A DNA stretch of 64,000 nt from Podocnemis expansa (lineage: Eukaryota; Chordata; Testudines; Podocnemididae): positions 19,325,987 to 19,389,986 of the forward strand of contig ML681971.1 of assembly GCA_007922195.1 (NCBI GenBank). The letters run 5' to 3'. The notes under the pieces were generated by a model, which saw only the letters and a program-made list of their open reading frames with translations, was not told the origin of the DNA and made no database searches. The position numbers were made by a program, and so were the translations under genes. Shown piece after piece: positions 46,195 through 58,065 of this stretch (position 1 is its first letter; the number at the start of each line of letters is the position of its first letter).

Positions 46195-46700
46195 TGATGC
46201 CTCATCTGCATTTGAAAATTGCACTGTCATAACTATACTGGTTCAGTTAAAGTGGTACAGAGCCCCAAGTGTGAATGCAATTATATTGGCATAAAAGTTC
46301 TTATACCAGCATATTTTCTTTTTCTTGAATGGAAACAAATTCCTCCTTAAATTCTCCTTTGCCATGATACCCACAAAAATAAATGACCATGGGTAGGACA
46401 CTGACAGGCTGAGAGCAGACTCACAAATATTATCTGATTTCCTTATAGTCGCTCATCTGTTGGGATCTGCCTGTTGGTCTTCTCTTCTCTAATGCTTAGA
46501 CTATAAACTCTTTGGGCTGGGGCTGTCTTTCTTCTTCCTTTTTTTTTTTTTTTTTCTGAGTGTGCGTTTGTTCGACACCCAGAACAATGGGGTCATGGTC
46601 CATAATTGCATCCTCACTAGGGTTGTATTGTCATAGCTATATCACCCTCCCCACAGCCAGCATAGTTACATCAGTATAAAAACAGTGTAGATGTGGCTTA
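46195..46700. mobile_element. MITE-like ends around a CR1-type tail
   Basis: The left part has TACTGGTTCAGTTAAAGTGG, GTGTGAATGCAATTATATTG and AAGTTCTTATACCAGC. The right part (46620-46700) has GCATAGTTACATCAGTATAA and AACAGTGTAGATGTGGC, its apparent inverted end. Between them lies a plus-strand tail with TAGACTATAAACTCTTTGGG, a T homopolymer (46538-46554) and CAGAACAATGGGGTCATGGT. Nesting of the tail inside the MITE is an inference. Confidence 0.45.
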
Positions 46701-48205
46701 AGATACCACAATTATTCCCTAGTACTTCATGCTTGTTTGAATCAGTTGCTCTTATTACATGCATATAAGGTGACATTCAATACAGAAAGCCCACACAAGC
46801 CCTATGTGACCCTTAAGTCTCATTTCCGTCATCAAAGTATGAACTAAAAGGAAGCAGAGGCCTCCACAGGGGATGAATTTTGCCAATGTTGCATTAGATT
46901 TTGTATCCTGATAAAGCTGATTTATCTGTGATTTTCTACATCATCACTAGAATGCTAAAAATAAAGGCTTTGGTGATGCATAACCCTAACCGGAAATCTG
47001 TACTCTTAGCATGTATTTCAGTCTTGATTACTTATAAATCTTTACCCTGCCTGGAAAGGTATGTCCAAAAGATCTACTATACCATACATGTCATCTTGAA
47101 TGGTATTTCCTAAATATTGGTACATGCACAACAATGATGTCAGTTAATTTTGATCATATGATTATTCCATTGAAAATAAGGACAGCTACCAGGGATTAGA
47201 GCAAAATTTAAATGACATAATCACTAATCGAGCAAAACTCCTTTGTTCTCAGATTTCATTAAGTCTTCTAAGAAACTAATCCAAACGAATAATTAAAGGT
47301 TGCTGAAAAACTTTCAATGGAATATTCAGTTTGTCAAAAGTGCAACATTTCACCGGAATATGTCAATTTTGACAACATTTTTATGCAAAAATAAGCTCAA
47401 TGAATTATTTTGACATCTTGACCAATCTTATCAGTGCTTTTTCTCAATGATTGCTGACTTTCCCTCAGTCAGGATCTTCCACAGAATACAAGGTGCTGGC
47501 TTCCCTTGTCTTTCTAGATGGAAGATCTTTGCCTGGGTAGGTTTCTTATCTACATTCAGTTTCAGAGCCATCAACCTTTCCTTGGTTGAAGGGCTCATCT
47601 TTCTCGGCTCGCAAGAGCTCTATTCCCCCTTTCTGTCTAGTGATGGATGATAAAGATGGCTTTTGTCTTTGTTTGTATCTCTAAAAATCAAGGACTTTAT
47701 TTCAAGAGGCAGGATGACCTCATATCGTTTTCCCCCTGTGGTCTTCTCATCTCCTTGTATGCAAATAAAGCTTCCATTCATTCTTTCCAGTCACACCTGG
47801 CTGAATTAACTGGAAACAGGTGGCTAGCTATCTTCCCACCTGTCTGGAGAAGACATATTTCTCCCCTTATTTGGACACAGGCTATAGTGCCTAATATCAA
47901 TGACTATCCATAATTCCTTATACAATATTAATACATACATTCTATGATGATATACCTCCCTAGTGTGTCACAGGCTTTCATCAAATACCTCCATCCAATG
48001 TACTTTTATAATACAATAATATATATAATCTGTTTCAGTTGTTTATCAGTCAGGGTTCAGCCCTATCGCTGCCCCAGCCTCTTTATAGATCAGTGAACTT
48101 TTGCAGTGACTTCTTTGAAAAATAAAACTCAGACCAAGCTTCTGGCTCCTGATGTCCCCGCCCCAGTTTTTTAGTTGATAGCTTTGTTGGGTTCCTCTGA
48201 GCTCT
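46701..48205. other. Unclassified; possible LTR-like part
   Basis: 47440-48030 is T/C-rich with AGCTTCCATTCATTCTTTCC, GGAAACAGGTGGCTAGC and TACATTCTATGATGATATAC, reminiscent of reptile LTRs but without demonstrable ends. 47110-47350 looks single-copy. Confidence 0.3.
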
Positions 48206-48870
48206 GGTCTACACTGACAGGAAGAACTGACATAATGCAGCTTACTTCAACCTCCTGCAGCTTGTGCCTCCCCTGGCAGAGCAATAAAATTGTATGGTGC
48301 TGATATTCAGCCTGATAACACCACGCCTGCAGGTGGTGTAGAGGTCAGGTTGAATTCTACAAGTTGAATTTAGGTCCATGTAGCCAGAGAGCACGGAAAA
48401 TTGAATTCATTGGCCTCCGGGATGTATCCCAACACTCCCTTTTCTTTTCTTTCTGATCTTGATTTTCCACTCTACCGCACCATGGCAGGTAAGCAACATG
48501 TAGTGCCTGCCTTGCCTGCAGCCGCGGAAACTTTTTAATTCAACCCTGTCTCTGCATGCAGCTTTGTGCCTCTCGGTGCCTGCAGCAGAGAAAGACAGCA
48601 TGGAAAGCTTTTTGCATTTTCTTTTTGGCAGAAGAGAGGCGGGGTGGAAGGATGTTGCATTATGGGAGAATGACTGCCTCCCCAAAAGCCCCTGCACCTA
48701 GTTACACTGGGGGATGGGTACCCACTGTCCAATCCATTTGAGGAAGAAATAATGGCGAGCAGTGGGAATGGACGAACCCGAAGCAAAGAGTGTGGTGTGA
48801 TCAGACTCCTGCGCCTTCTCTAATTTGTCTGCCTCAGATTGAATTACAATCCCACCCCAAGTGTAGACAA
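48206..48870. mobile_element. Possible TIR element, 665 bp
   Basis: Left GGTCTACACTGACAGG and right AAGTGTAGACAAGTCC are inverted ends. The interior repeats GAATTCTACAAGTTGAATTT and TTGAATTC words and has a GC-richer centre. Frames at 48407-48786 on both strands overlap each other inside the element and are not supported. No clear target duplication. Confidence 0.5.
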
Positions 48871-51069
48871 GTCCAAAGAAGCAAATATACATTCCTTTGT
48901 CTAGACTAGATCTCTTTGCCAAGTCCCACAGCATGCCTGGTTTAAACACACTTTCGTCATAATTCCAGCATCTATGCATAACTTGTAAAACACACCACAT
49001 CCATACATCATGCACAGATATTGATAAGTGATAGATAAGTTTTTAAATGATACCTCACAATGGCTATTTTGTGCAACTATTATTACACCCATGTATACAG
49101 TTCAACTACAGCTGTGCATAAAGTGCTAGGAAGTAACTGCCATGAACACTTCCATGTCATGTCCACATTAGCTGTGTCACTGCTCTAACTCAACTGAATG
49201 GATCTTCCTTGGTGGTGCTGCATCTTGCTTGTGAGTATGTGCTATCCTATGTGGATTGGCATGGAGGACAATGAATTATTATAATCCTTAGCTCAAACAT
49301 TATCTGTTCACACTTTTCACTTTGGCAGTCTCCAGTTCAGTCCCCTGTGTTGACCCAAGATGGTGGCTATCTTACTAGGGAGTGGGTAATTATGCCAGCT
49401 AAATTTATGGCAAAGATGTAGTTGCTAAGATCAAAGTTTAGATTTGTTTAAACCTCTTAGATTGACTGTGAAGAAACAAACTCCACAAACCTAAGAGCCT
49501 GAAAATTGTATTGTTTTAACTCCAGTTTAAAGGATTTTGCTCATTTAGCTGATTGACTTGTGTAGGTGGACAAATTTAATTCCATTCTTTCTTGTCCCCT
49601 GTAGCGTTTATTTCCTTGCAGTACAGTATGAGTTTAACTGGACTGCTGAGCAATTGAAGGGGAAAAAAAATCAACGGATTACCTTATTTTGAAACAGGCT
49701 ACATTCTATGAATGAGACAATACCTTTTTTGAAATGGATGTGCTCTGATTACTTTAAATTGACCCGTGCATGTTCCCATTGCTGCAGCCCTGATAGAACG
49801 GTTCAGTGTGTCAGCTGTTCTCACCGCACAGCGGTCAACAAAAGGAACATTCACAATTAAGTTCTTATTTTGTATATATACGTAGCAGTCTTCATGCTGG
49901 GGTGTAGATTTCAGAAATAGATCGATGGAGTCTGCTTTTCAGCTTGGTAAGGAAACTATACAGTTCACAAGAAAGACTGAACATTTGCTCTGATGAAAAA
50001 GAGGTTGGTTTCTAGGTCCTGATCCAACAGCCATTAAAGACCAAGGGAAAGTCACTGAAAACTTTACCGACACTGTTCATTTACTGAAAAGCTTTTGATT
50101 ATATTTGTATAAGTAAATTGAGAGTTTCATTTTTATTTCTTCATGAAAAACAAAACATTTTGATACTACTGACAATAGTTGCAAAAAATAAGTGTTTTCC
50201 ACAAAGGCCATTTTAAAAAAAAAATGGCAACTGTCATAAATAAGTATATTGACCTTGTTTAACTTTTATTTGATTTTATTATTTGCTTTGGAGGGCATTT
50301 TTACAAGTCTTTTGGGGCTAAATTAATTGCTGGTGAAATTCCACTGAGTTCCACCAGGGATGAATTTGTGTATATGCATTTGTAAAAACATGCTTCATGT
50401 GCACAGATCATTACTGTTATTTATTAGGAAACAATTCACTTGATCTCATTCTATAATGTTACAATAAGCATTTATCAGCTCCAGTGATAAGTGGCATAAC
50501 CATGATCGTGGTGAATAGGCCTCTGTTTAGAGGTTAAGCACTAGACTTACAAGAGGCTATGGTTATTAAGGGGAAAATAGATTAATAGTAGAAATACTTT
50601 CCTTTTCTTGAACAGTGAGAGATCTAAAGAAACCTGCGAGTTTTCTAAATTCTCTTTTTTCCATCAGTGAGTGGAAGAAACCAGTAACCTGTGCTTGCAG
50701 AAGAATTAGGCTGCTGGCTTCCACTTGCTCAAACCATTTTGTGTAGCTGCATTTTGCACGGTGCCTTGGACGCCTTAAAGTCATATAAAAGCGAGACCTA
50801 ACAAACTGCACAGAGCTGAAGTTCACTGAGTTTGAAAGGAATTCCAAATAGATCTGGCATTGGCATTTAGTGAGATAGGTTTCCCTTGCGTCTAAAATTA
50901 CCCTCGGAGGAATGTTTGACTTAGAATATTTTGAGTCTTTGCTACATGTTTCCTTATAAACACATGTGTGGGGGAAAAAGGAAAAAAAAAAGCCAGAACT
51001 GATTTACATGTCAGAGCTTTCTAAGGCCCCAGTCAAAAGCAGGGGCTGTGCAAAATCTGGAGCCTGGGC
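48871..51069. other. No gene; possible conserved DNA
   Basis: 49540-49900 is unique-looking sequence with scattered CpGs (ATTGACCCGTGCATG, CTCACCGCACAGCGGTC) and could be regulatory. An A run lies at 50214-50224. No exon was recognised. Confidence 0.35.
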
Positions 51070-51285
51070 ATTGGGCCAGGAGTTGTGCAAGCAGACAGGT
51101 AGAGGCTGTCCTCGTCCTGAAGATCTTGCAGTCTAAATGACCCAGACTGAGGAAAGATATGAGGTGAAATGGGAATGAAATGACTTGCCCATGCGCTCGC
51201 AGAGCATGTCAGTGGTAGACAACCCAGGATTCCTGGCTTCTAATCTAGTGCTGTAGCCACTAACCTGTGCCTGCTTTCTTATACA
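51070..51285 (+). repeat. SINE remnant (MIR/CR1-type)
   Basis: GGAGTTGTGCAAGCAGACAG, TGAAGATCTTGCAGTCTAAA, AATGACTTGCCCATGCGCTC, CAACCCAGGATTCCTGGC and TCTAGTGCTGTAGCCACTAA are collinear with the family body and tail. Confidence 0.8.
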
Positions 51286-51377
51286 GAAAATGGTTCCCAT
51301 ACATTTACTTGCACTAAAATGATGGCAAACAAACAAAAAACAATGGTTTTGAAAAATTCTCTACAGGTTCATCATTA

Positions 51378-51435
51378 TGGACCAGATCTGAAGCTGATGT
51401 AAATTGGCTTTAACAGAGTTACACCTCAGCTGAGG
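51378..51435. repeat. Dispersed GATCTGAAGCTGATGTAAAT repeat
   Basis: GGACCAGATCTGAAGCTGAT and ACACCTCAGCTGAGGTGG bracket a TTGGCTTTAACAGAG core. Same family as 30.81 kb. Confidence 0.5.
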
Positions 51436-53104
51436 TGGCTACACCTGAGTCCTGATGCGTTGCTTTCATCTTCACTGTTCTCTTTCATAGGGACATGGTA
51501 ACATCTGTGCTGATGTCTGTATTCCCTTGACTCATCACTACACATTTTCTGCCACTCCTCTCATCTCCGAAGCAGCCACTTCAATGAGCATCTGCCCTGC
51601 TTCATTATTTTCTTTTGAAATTTAATTTTTAAAGTAGGATGCTTTAAGTCATTTTGATTTTGTGTGTGCATTTCCCTCCCTATTCCCCCTAGCTTTCTGC
51701 TGAGAAATGTAATCACAGTAATTAGGAATGTTTCTGGATCTCCGTGCACCCGGCTAGACAGATGCTTCTTGAAGTGTTTGCTCCTGAGTAGCAGGAGAGA
51801 GACAATGAAATAGATTGCCCTTCCTCCGCTGCTTTGGCCCACGTGGCGGATCAGCATCTTCTATTGGCAGGACTCCACAACAGGAAAACCTACAGGGCTG
51901 TACACCAGGGAGAACTGCAGGGCTTGGAATGCTCGAAAGTTTTAAGATTGTTATTAAGAGAGATCGACAAGACACAACAAAGCTGCAGTAAGCTAAACAT
52001 ACTCTCACCACTAATATCAATCATTGTTCCTCTGAAAACTAATCTGTGATTAAAAACACCCTAAATTCAGTAAAACCAAATCATACACGTTTTGTGCACC
52101 ATGATGCTAACATGAATCCTTTTATTTATTGCTATTATTGTGGCCCTTGTTCACCAAAAGAGAAAATAATTTTAGTTAAATATTTAATTGCAGGACAATA
52201 AATTGTCTCAGGGGATGAAAATTTGTTTGCCTGCTCTGTAACAAAAATAATCTACTTCTGCATTAAAAGACCTACTGAAGTTGCAGATGATGGGTCTGAT
52301 CCTACAAGGTCTTGAGGCCAATAGAAAAGCAGGGTGCTCAACTTCTCAAGAGGCATTTAGGCACAATCCAGAAGAACATGCATAATTTTAAGGAAAAGCA
52401 AGTGTGTTGTCTGATAGCTCACAGTGACTCTGGTGGTGCTACATGTGTGCTGAAAGTAAAGTGTGTGCTTAAATATTCTGCCGGGTTGATTGAGGCCTTA
52501 GCCTTTGCAGAATTGAAACATGTGAACATTGTAATCAGTGAGGATTGTGGGTGCTCAGCAATAGAAGCTGGCTACTGCAGTTTCCATTGTGCAGAAATTT
52601 TGTGATTTTTGATTTTTTTTTCCATTCCTGAATGGAACAAAACCAAACAAAACAAAACAAAAATAAAATAAAATTTCCCATAGAGTGAAATTATGGAAAA
52701 ATTAATTTTGATCCAAATTAATAGTTTTTCTAATTTTCACCTTTTCAGACTCTTTAAAAATGTTGTATATGAGAAGAAAGTTCCACCAAGTATTTTTAAA
52801 TGAAAAATTGAAACATTGAGTTGCAAAAATGCTGATGCTCTGTCTACAAAAATTCAAAAAATACTCTGAAGAGCCTTGCCTGCAATATATATTTCCTAAA
52901 CATCAGAAGTTTAACACCCTTAATGTAGCATTCTATTTTATGACAGTGGGTCATTGCTGGCTTGTGACAATTTCTAGGATCACATACTGGTTAGCTGCTT
53001 ACGTCAAGGTTTTCTTTTGGCCTAGAGCCTAGTTTGGCTAAGTGAAGTATTTTACAAGCCTGAGACGTATAGGCTTGTGTGTTACTACCTTAATTCACAT
53101 CTAT
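51436..53104. other. No gene; possible conserved DNA
   Basis: 51690-51860 holds CTCCGTGCACCCGGCTAG and CCCACGTGGCGGATC in otherwise AT-rich DNA and may be conserved. An (AAAAC)n stretch lies at 52640-52672. The 97-codon frame at 52312-52605 has no known domain. Confidence 0.35.
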
Positions 53105-53315
53105 GCCTCATTTAGTATATGCCCATCTATCTATAGGAACGTATCTGGCAGCACCTGTGAGGTAAAGAAGTATTATTATCCTCATCCTATTGATGGGAAA
53201 CTGAGGCACAGAGTGACACGAGAATTTCAGGGAGGAGGGAAGGCAACTGACCCCAAATCACCAGTGTGCCCAGCTAGCACTGTAACCACTGGGCCATACT
53301 CCCTTCTAGTCTTCC
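53105..53315 (+). repeat. MIR-type SINE remnant
   Basis: TATTATTATCCTCATCCTAT, GGGAAACTGAGGCACAGAGT, CCAGTGTGCCCAGCTAGCAC and TGTAACCACTGGGCCATACT are classic MIR segments in order. Confidence 0.85.
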
Positions 53316-55968
53316 CAGTTTGCTATTTCCAAACCCAATGGTGAAGGCAATTAAAAAAAAAAAAATAAAGCCTGTAGATAGCCTGAAGGTTAAAAGCAAC
53401 AACCCACTTATGTGAAAGAGCCATCAAGGACATGCAGCAGGCAGTATGGATTTAACTGCTCCACTGGTGGCTTTCTGCTGAAAAGACGATTAGCTTCTTG
53501 TTGCTCTGCTGAGCATGTTTATTTTCATTTACGTTCACTGAGATGTTGTTGTTTGTTTTTTAGACTAACTGGGGTTTTCATATTTGTGTCTGAATGCTGA
53601 GCCCAGGTTCTGGTCACACAGGATCAATGGAACCGCTCGTGTAAGAAAGACAAACAGAATGTGGCCCTCTGCTCTGCAGCCCTCTTCTTTTAATATATAA
53701 TTTAACTCTGCAGATGTTTTACTCGTGTGTTAGGGCCAGATCCTCAGTTGGTCTAAATGCTTCATGGATGTCAGTGATGTTATGCTGATTTATGCCAGCC
53801 AACCCACTGACCCATGGACCATAAGTAATTTAAAACAAAATCATTCTGTTATCCATTTTAAAGATACTTTGCATTTCCCTATAAAGATGAAGGACCACAT
53901 TGACTTGCCCTGCTATAAATCACTACAAATTTTTTTAACAGCAGGGAAGTTCCATCCTCTTGCATCAGGTCTCTATTTGTTGCACAGACTCAGCCATGGC
54001 TATGCAGCAATTTCTAAAAAGGATTGTGGCCTATATGGAAAAGAAGATGACGTCAGGAGAAAATGGTCTTTGTTCTGTAGGTTTCTGGAATTGTCACATA
54101 GTATTTAATGGGTAGTTGTAGCCTTCTGATAAATCTCTGTAGGAAAGATATATAAATCTCTATTAAATTGTATGGCCCCAGTCCTCATCAATAGCCTAGG
54201 ATGGCTTGGAGTAAGGTTTAAAGCTCAGGAGTAAGGTTTAAATTGGATGTTTCCCCTTGTGAGAGAAATCCATTCTGTTTAGGCCGCTGGCACAATATAC
54301 AGGAATCCAGAGCTGTTTTTAATTTACACATATTGTCAAAGGCCCCAAACAGCCATTCCAGCAAGTGGGGTTCACTAAAGAACAAGAGAGTACTAGCTAC
54401 ATCCCCACCCCTATAGTCATGGCCTTTATGCCATAGCCACAGAGTCTTGAGATAGAATAGGAGTCTCATTCATCTCCAATCCTCCGAGTCATGCTCCATG
54501 CAGGACTGAGCCTCGTGAAGTGGTCTGCACCAGTTTTAGCAGTGTTTTATTTTGGGGGAGCAGTGGAGTTGCTCTAATGCTGCTCAGGATCTACAGGCAG
54601 TCAGATTAATTTCTATAGATTGCATAGGCCTGTAGAACCCTCGTGGTTTCATCCCCATCATGTCATGGCAACGTAGTGCATCGCCATAGCTCCATTATCA
54701 GACGCAGATTCAGATTTACTAGTGAACAGACCACTGCACGAGCACGGCCGTTGTCTGACAGCCCAGATTAGCAGCTAACACGCCTCGAATGACATTGACA
54801 GTGAGGGTCATGCACCAGTAGAGGACTGAAGGGCATTTTCCATAGTTCCATAGCACGTTCTGTGAGGACATGGGAGTTCAGAGCAGACATGGGTTTCCAG
54901 CAACAGCAGAGCCTCCAAACATGCAGCATTTGAATCTCCCATTTCTCAGTTAAGCCATGAGAGAGTGGAAAAGCATCAGAGTCATAATCAGGAACCCCAA
55001 GATACATGAAAGTCAAGAAGAGAGCTGGTTTATTTTTATGTGAAATCCTGGCTTGTGTGATATCTCAGGAGCAGGAATGATAAACTGTTAAGATATAAAT
55101 AACCTAAAAGGAATAGATTCTCTTTGTGAGTAGAGGAAAAAACAAGGTCAAATGAAGCCTGTGAGCCCCTTCTTATCTACCTCCAGTTTCTTAAATCCAC
55201 AAGTTCAGAAACACCAGCAATCTTCCATTAAGTCATTAGCCTGTTAGTCAAGCCACTCTGTTGTGAGTATTCCCAGGATGGCTGACAGTGCACAATCATA
55301 GCTGGAGTCCTGGTACCTTCACTCACACACACATCTAAGTTTTCTCCGCTCCCCAACAGTGATACAAAAATACAATTTTTTTTATAAATGTAAAGCAGAT
55401 CTAGAGGCCAGGCACTTCTTGTTCTTAACAGCTAGAAAGGGGAGCAACTAATCTGCATGGGCTTTGTGTTTGCATGAGCACAATTAGGTATTAGCATAAT
55501 CTTACTATGTAGGTGCAGGGCATGATGGTAAATCGTATATGAGTTGATATGAAGGGTTACATATCTATATATATAATATATGTATTTTACTGGTGGTCAT
55601 CCAGCCCTAATTTGGATTTGGGAGCCCTTTGGTTTGTCTTCTGGCCAAACACAGACACACACAGTCACTGGTCTGCATGCTTTGACACCAAGGCTGGGAT
55701 TTTCAGAACACCTCAGCTTTCTCCTTTGACGTTGATTTGAACAGATCTGGATCAATACTGAGTAACTTTGAATGTCCCATTGCTAAAAAGCACAAGAACA
55801 ACCAAAGCCTGGGGGCTAGGGATATAACATAGCAACAAATGAATTGAGCAATAACTAGTCATATATAGCAGAGTGCATAATATGCACCCAAATGGCAGTA
55901 GGCAATGGTGCACAGTCATAGATTGCTATCATTTCTCCTGAATTGGAGAAGATGCTACATAACTTGTA
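53316..55968. other. No gene; dispersed hairpin at 53.73 kb
   Basis: 53732-53815 has GGCCAGATCCTCAGTTGG and GCTGATTTATGCCAGCC of the dispersed family. 54560-54790 is a unique, CpG-bearing block (CACGAGCACGGCCGTTGTC). The 114-codon frame at 53764-54108 begins in the dispersed repeat and has no known domain. Confidence 0.4.
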
Positions 55969-56062
55969 AAAACAAAGAGTCCTGTGCCACCTTAAAGACT
56001 AACACATTTCTTCAGGCATAAGCTTTTGTGAGCTGCAACCCACTTGCTCAGATGCAAAACAT
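55969..56062 (-). mobile_element. Penelope-like terminal unit (single arm)
   Basis: AACAAAGAGTCCTGTGCCAC, CTTAAAGACTAACACATTTC, TTCAGGCATAAGCTTTTGTG and ACCCACTTGCTCAGATGC. One arm only, with the terminus at the left. Confidence 0.85.
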
Positions 56063-56319
56063 ATGTACCTTGCAGATGAATGTTCTAAGTCATGTGACCT
56101 GCAACACAGCCAGGTCCTTGCAGGGAAATTGCTGTTACAAAATCCTGCAAGGCACCATGTTGAGTTGCTATTCCTTTTTAAATTAAAGATAAATAGAGTT
56201 GGTAAAACTACAAGTTATGTATCTTATGTAGGATAGAGCAATCCTTGGCTGGATAACAAAAGGAAGAGAGGCACAAGGAAATCTATTCTGCAGCTCTTGC
56301 AGTCTTACGTTGCCTAGAA

Positions 56320-56526
56320 CAGTGTTTCCCAACCAGTGTGCTGTACCACACACATGCACCATCAGTCCTAAGCAGGTATGCCACAGAATTTTTTGAAAAA
56401 CTTCTCAGACTTCTGGATTAGCTCATGCATCTTCATGAGTTCATTTGGAGACTAGGTAGTGGTGAGCCTCAAAGTAATTAAAGGTATCAAGGTGTGCCAC
56501 AGCAGAGAAAAGGGTGGTCACCACTG
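56320..56526. mobile_element. Small hAT-type DNA transposon
   Basis: Begins CAGTGTTTCCCAACCAGTG and ends GGTGGTCACCACTG. Flanks are GCCTAGAA (56312-56319) and GCCTGGAA (56527-56534), a 7/8 match for the 8-bp duplication of hAT transposons. GTGTGCTGTACCACAC and GTGTGCCACAGCAGAG are matching internal repeats. No transposase. Confidence 0.8.
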
Positions 56527-56534
56527 GCCTGGAA

Positions 56535-57153
56535 TTTCATTAGACAACATAGTCCCGGGTCTCTCTACCACCCCATACAGGGGAAAAGCACCTCAGAATG
56601 AAAAGCATTTCTCCACTGTTCACCCAGGTGTGTTTGTTAAGCCCCATCCTCGTAGGTCTTTAAAGAAGGGTAAAAATGGTGACATGGAGCTCTGAATAAC
56701 TAGATTATTTTCACTGAGTCTTTCAAGGAAATGTTAAATCAGCTCCATGAAAGCAGTGAGTATTTACACTCTGTATTATATTTACCCATTGACGTTTGTC
56801 TATTTGAACCTATTTTGTTTATGAATATTGTTTGCAAAGTTCCACAAGTAGACTATAAGGGCACTCACTTTATCACCCATTTGTCATTGTATACGGTCAC
56901 TCTCTTTTTATTATATGTCCATACATATTGATTGATAAATATTTATTTTTCGTAAATAATACATCATTCTGAAGCTGCAGAATCCTTTCAACACAACACT
57001 ACCATGTGCCAAAGGCATAATGAATAGAGGGCCAAGATCTGCTCTGAATTACATCTGAGCAAATCTGCAATAACTCAAATGGAATTTTGCCAACTGAAAC
57101 ATTAGATCTTCAGCTGATGTATATGGACCAGCTGAGACTGACCCTTAAAACTC
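56535..57153. other. No gene or clear repeat
   Basis: 57040-57145 has AGATCTTCAGCTGATGTATA and CCAGCTGAGACTGACCC of the dispersed hairpin family. Otherwise unremarkable. Confidence 0.4.
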
Positions 57154-57562
57154 TTAGGCTGTGTTCACACAGCCCTCTTATTTCGAAACAACAGAGGTTG
57201 TTTTGAAATAAGATTTAAGCTGTTCACACGACGCACGGTTGTTTTGAAACAACGGGTCCCATTGTTTCAAAACAACGGCGTTGTTTCGAAACAAGTTAAA
57301 CCCCATGCGGGGATGAAACAACGTTGTTTCAAAATGATTGTTTCGAAACAACACCGTGTGAACATGTTGTTTCAAAACAACGGTGACTTGTTTCGAAATA
57401 ACTTGCCTGAACCTGCTATTTCGCTTTGAGCTTTTTTCCTTAATTCAAATTAACAAACTGTTAATTCGAATTAAGTTATTTCGAAATAAGGCGTTATTTT
57501 GATACAAGTTGTTTCGAAACAACCGTATCGAAATAACCCCCTGTGTGTGAACACAGCCCTAA
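57154..57562 (+). mobile_element. TTTCGAAA-rich MITE, full copy 3
   Basis: Ends are CTTAGGCTGTGTTCACAC and GTGTGAACACAGCCCTAAG, inverted to each other. The interior is the same chain as copy 2: GTTTCGAAACAAC units, TTAAACCCCATGCGGGG, TTAATTCAAATTAACAAAC, TTAATTCGAATTAAG and CGAAATAAGGCG. Likely flanking trinucleotides are TTA and CTA, or TAA inside the palindromic end. Confidence 0.85.
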
Positions 57563-57739
57563 GGGGGTATACATCAGGGCAGGATCTTCTGTCATAGTTC
57601 AAATGCTACAAATTTATAGTCATCCTCTTCACTTACCAAGTGCTAGATTCTGGTCTCACTTAACAAAGTTAAACTAAAATCACTCCTTGAATGAAGTATT
57701 TAAATGGGCATACATGAGGTCAGAATTAGATCCTCAATG

Positions 57740-58065
57740 CCAATAATGCCTATGGGCTAGATTCAAAAAGAAATTTAGGCACAATGATTCCCAGCCTAGA
57801 AAATCACTGGGATTCACAAAGCCCAAGTTTGGTGCCTAGGCTTCCTGTAAAAGAAATGGGAAAGATGTAGGCTTCAGAAAGGAGATTCACAAAAGCCAGC
57901 ATGATATACTTCTTGCCTACACTAGCCTCTGGGACATGATTAGCCTTCCCTTCTCTTGAAGAAAGTTGCCTAAATTGGGGCTGAATGGGGTAGGCACCTG
58001 CTTCTGCTTGGGATTCTCAGCTGTGAATCCTCTCCTGAGTTTAGGCACTTATGTCATTTTACCAA
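57740..58065. repeat. Old dispersed repeat with TTTAGGCAC motif
   Basis: TTCAAAAAGAAATTTAGGCA, GGGATTCACAAAGCCCAAG, TTCACAAAAGCCAGC, GTAGGCACCTGCTTCTGC and GAGTTTAGGCACTTATG recur within the block. It resembles a dispersed reptile repeat of unknown class, related in wording to 27.63-27.70 kb. Confidence 0.45.

Noticed and set aside
48407..49015. Overlapping minus frames of 83-105 codons
   Set aside because: They lie in and beside a TIR element in different frames, with no domain.
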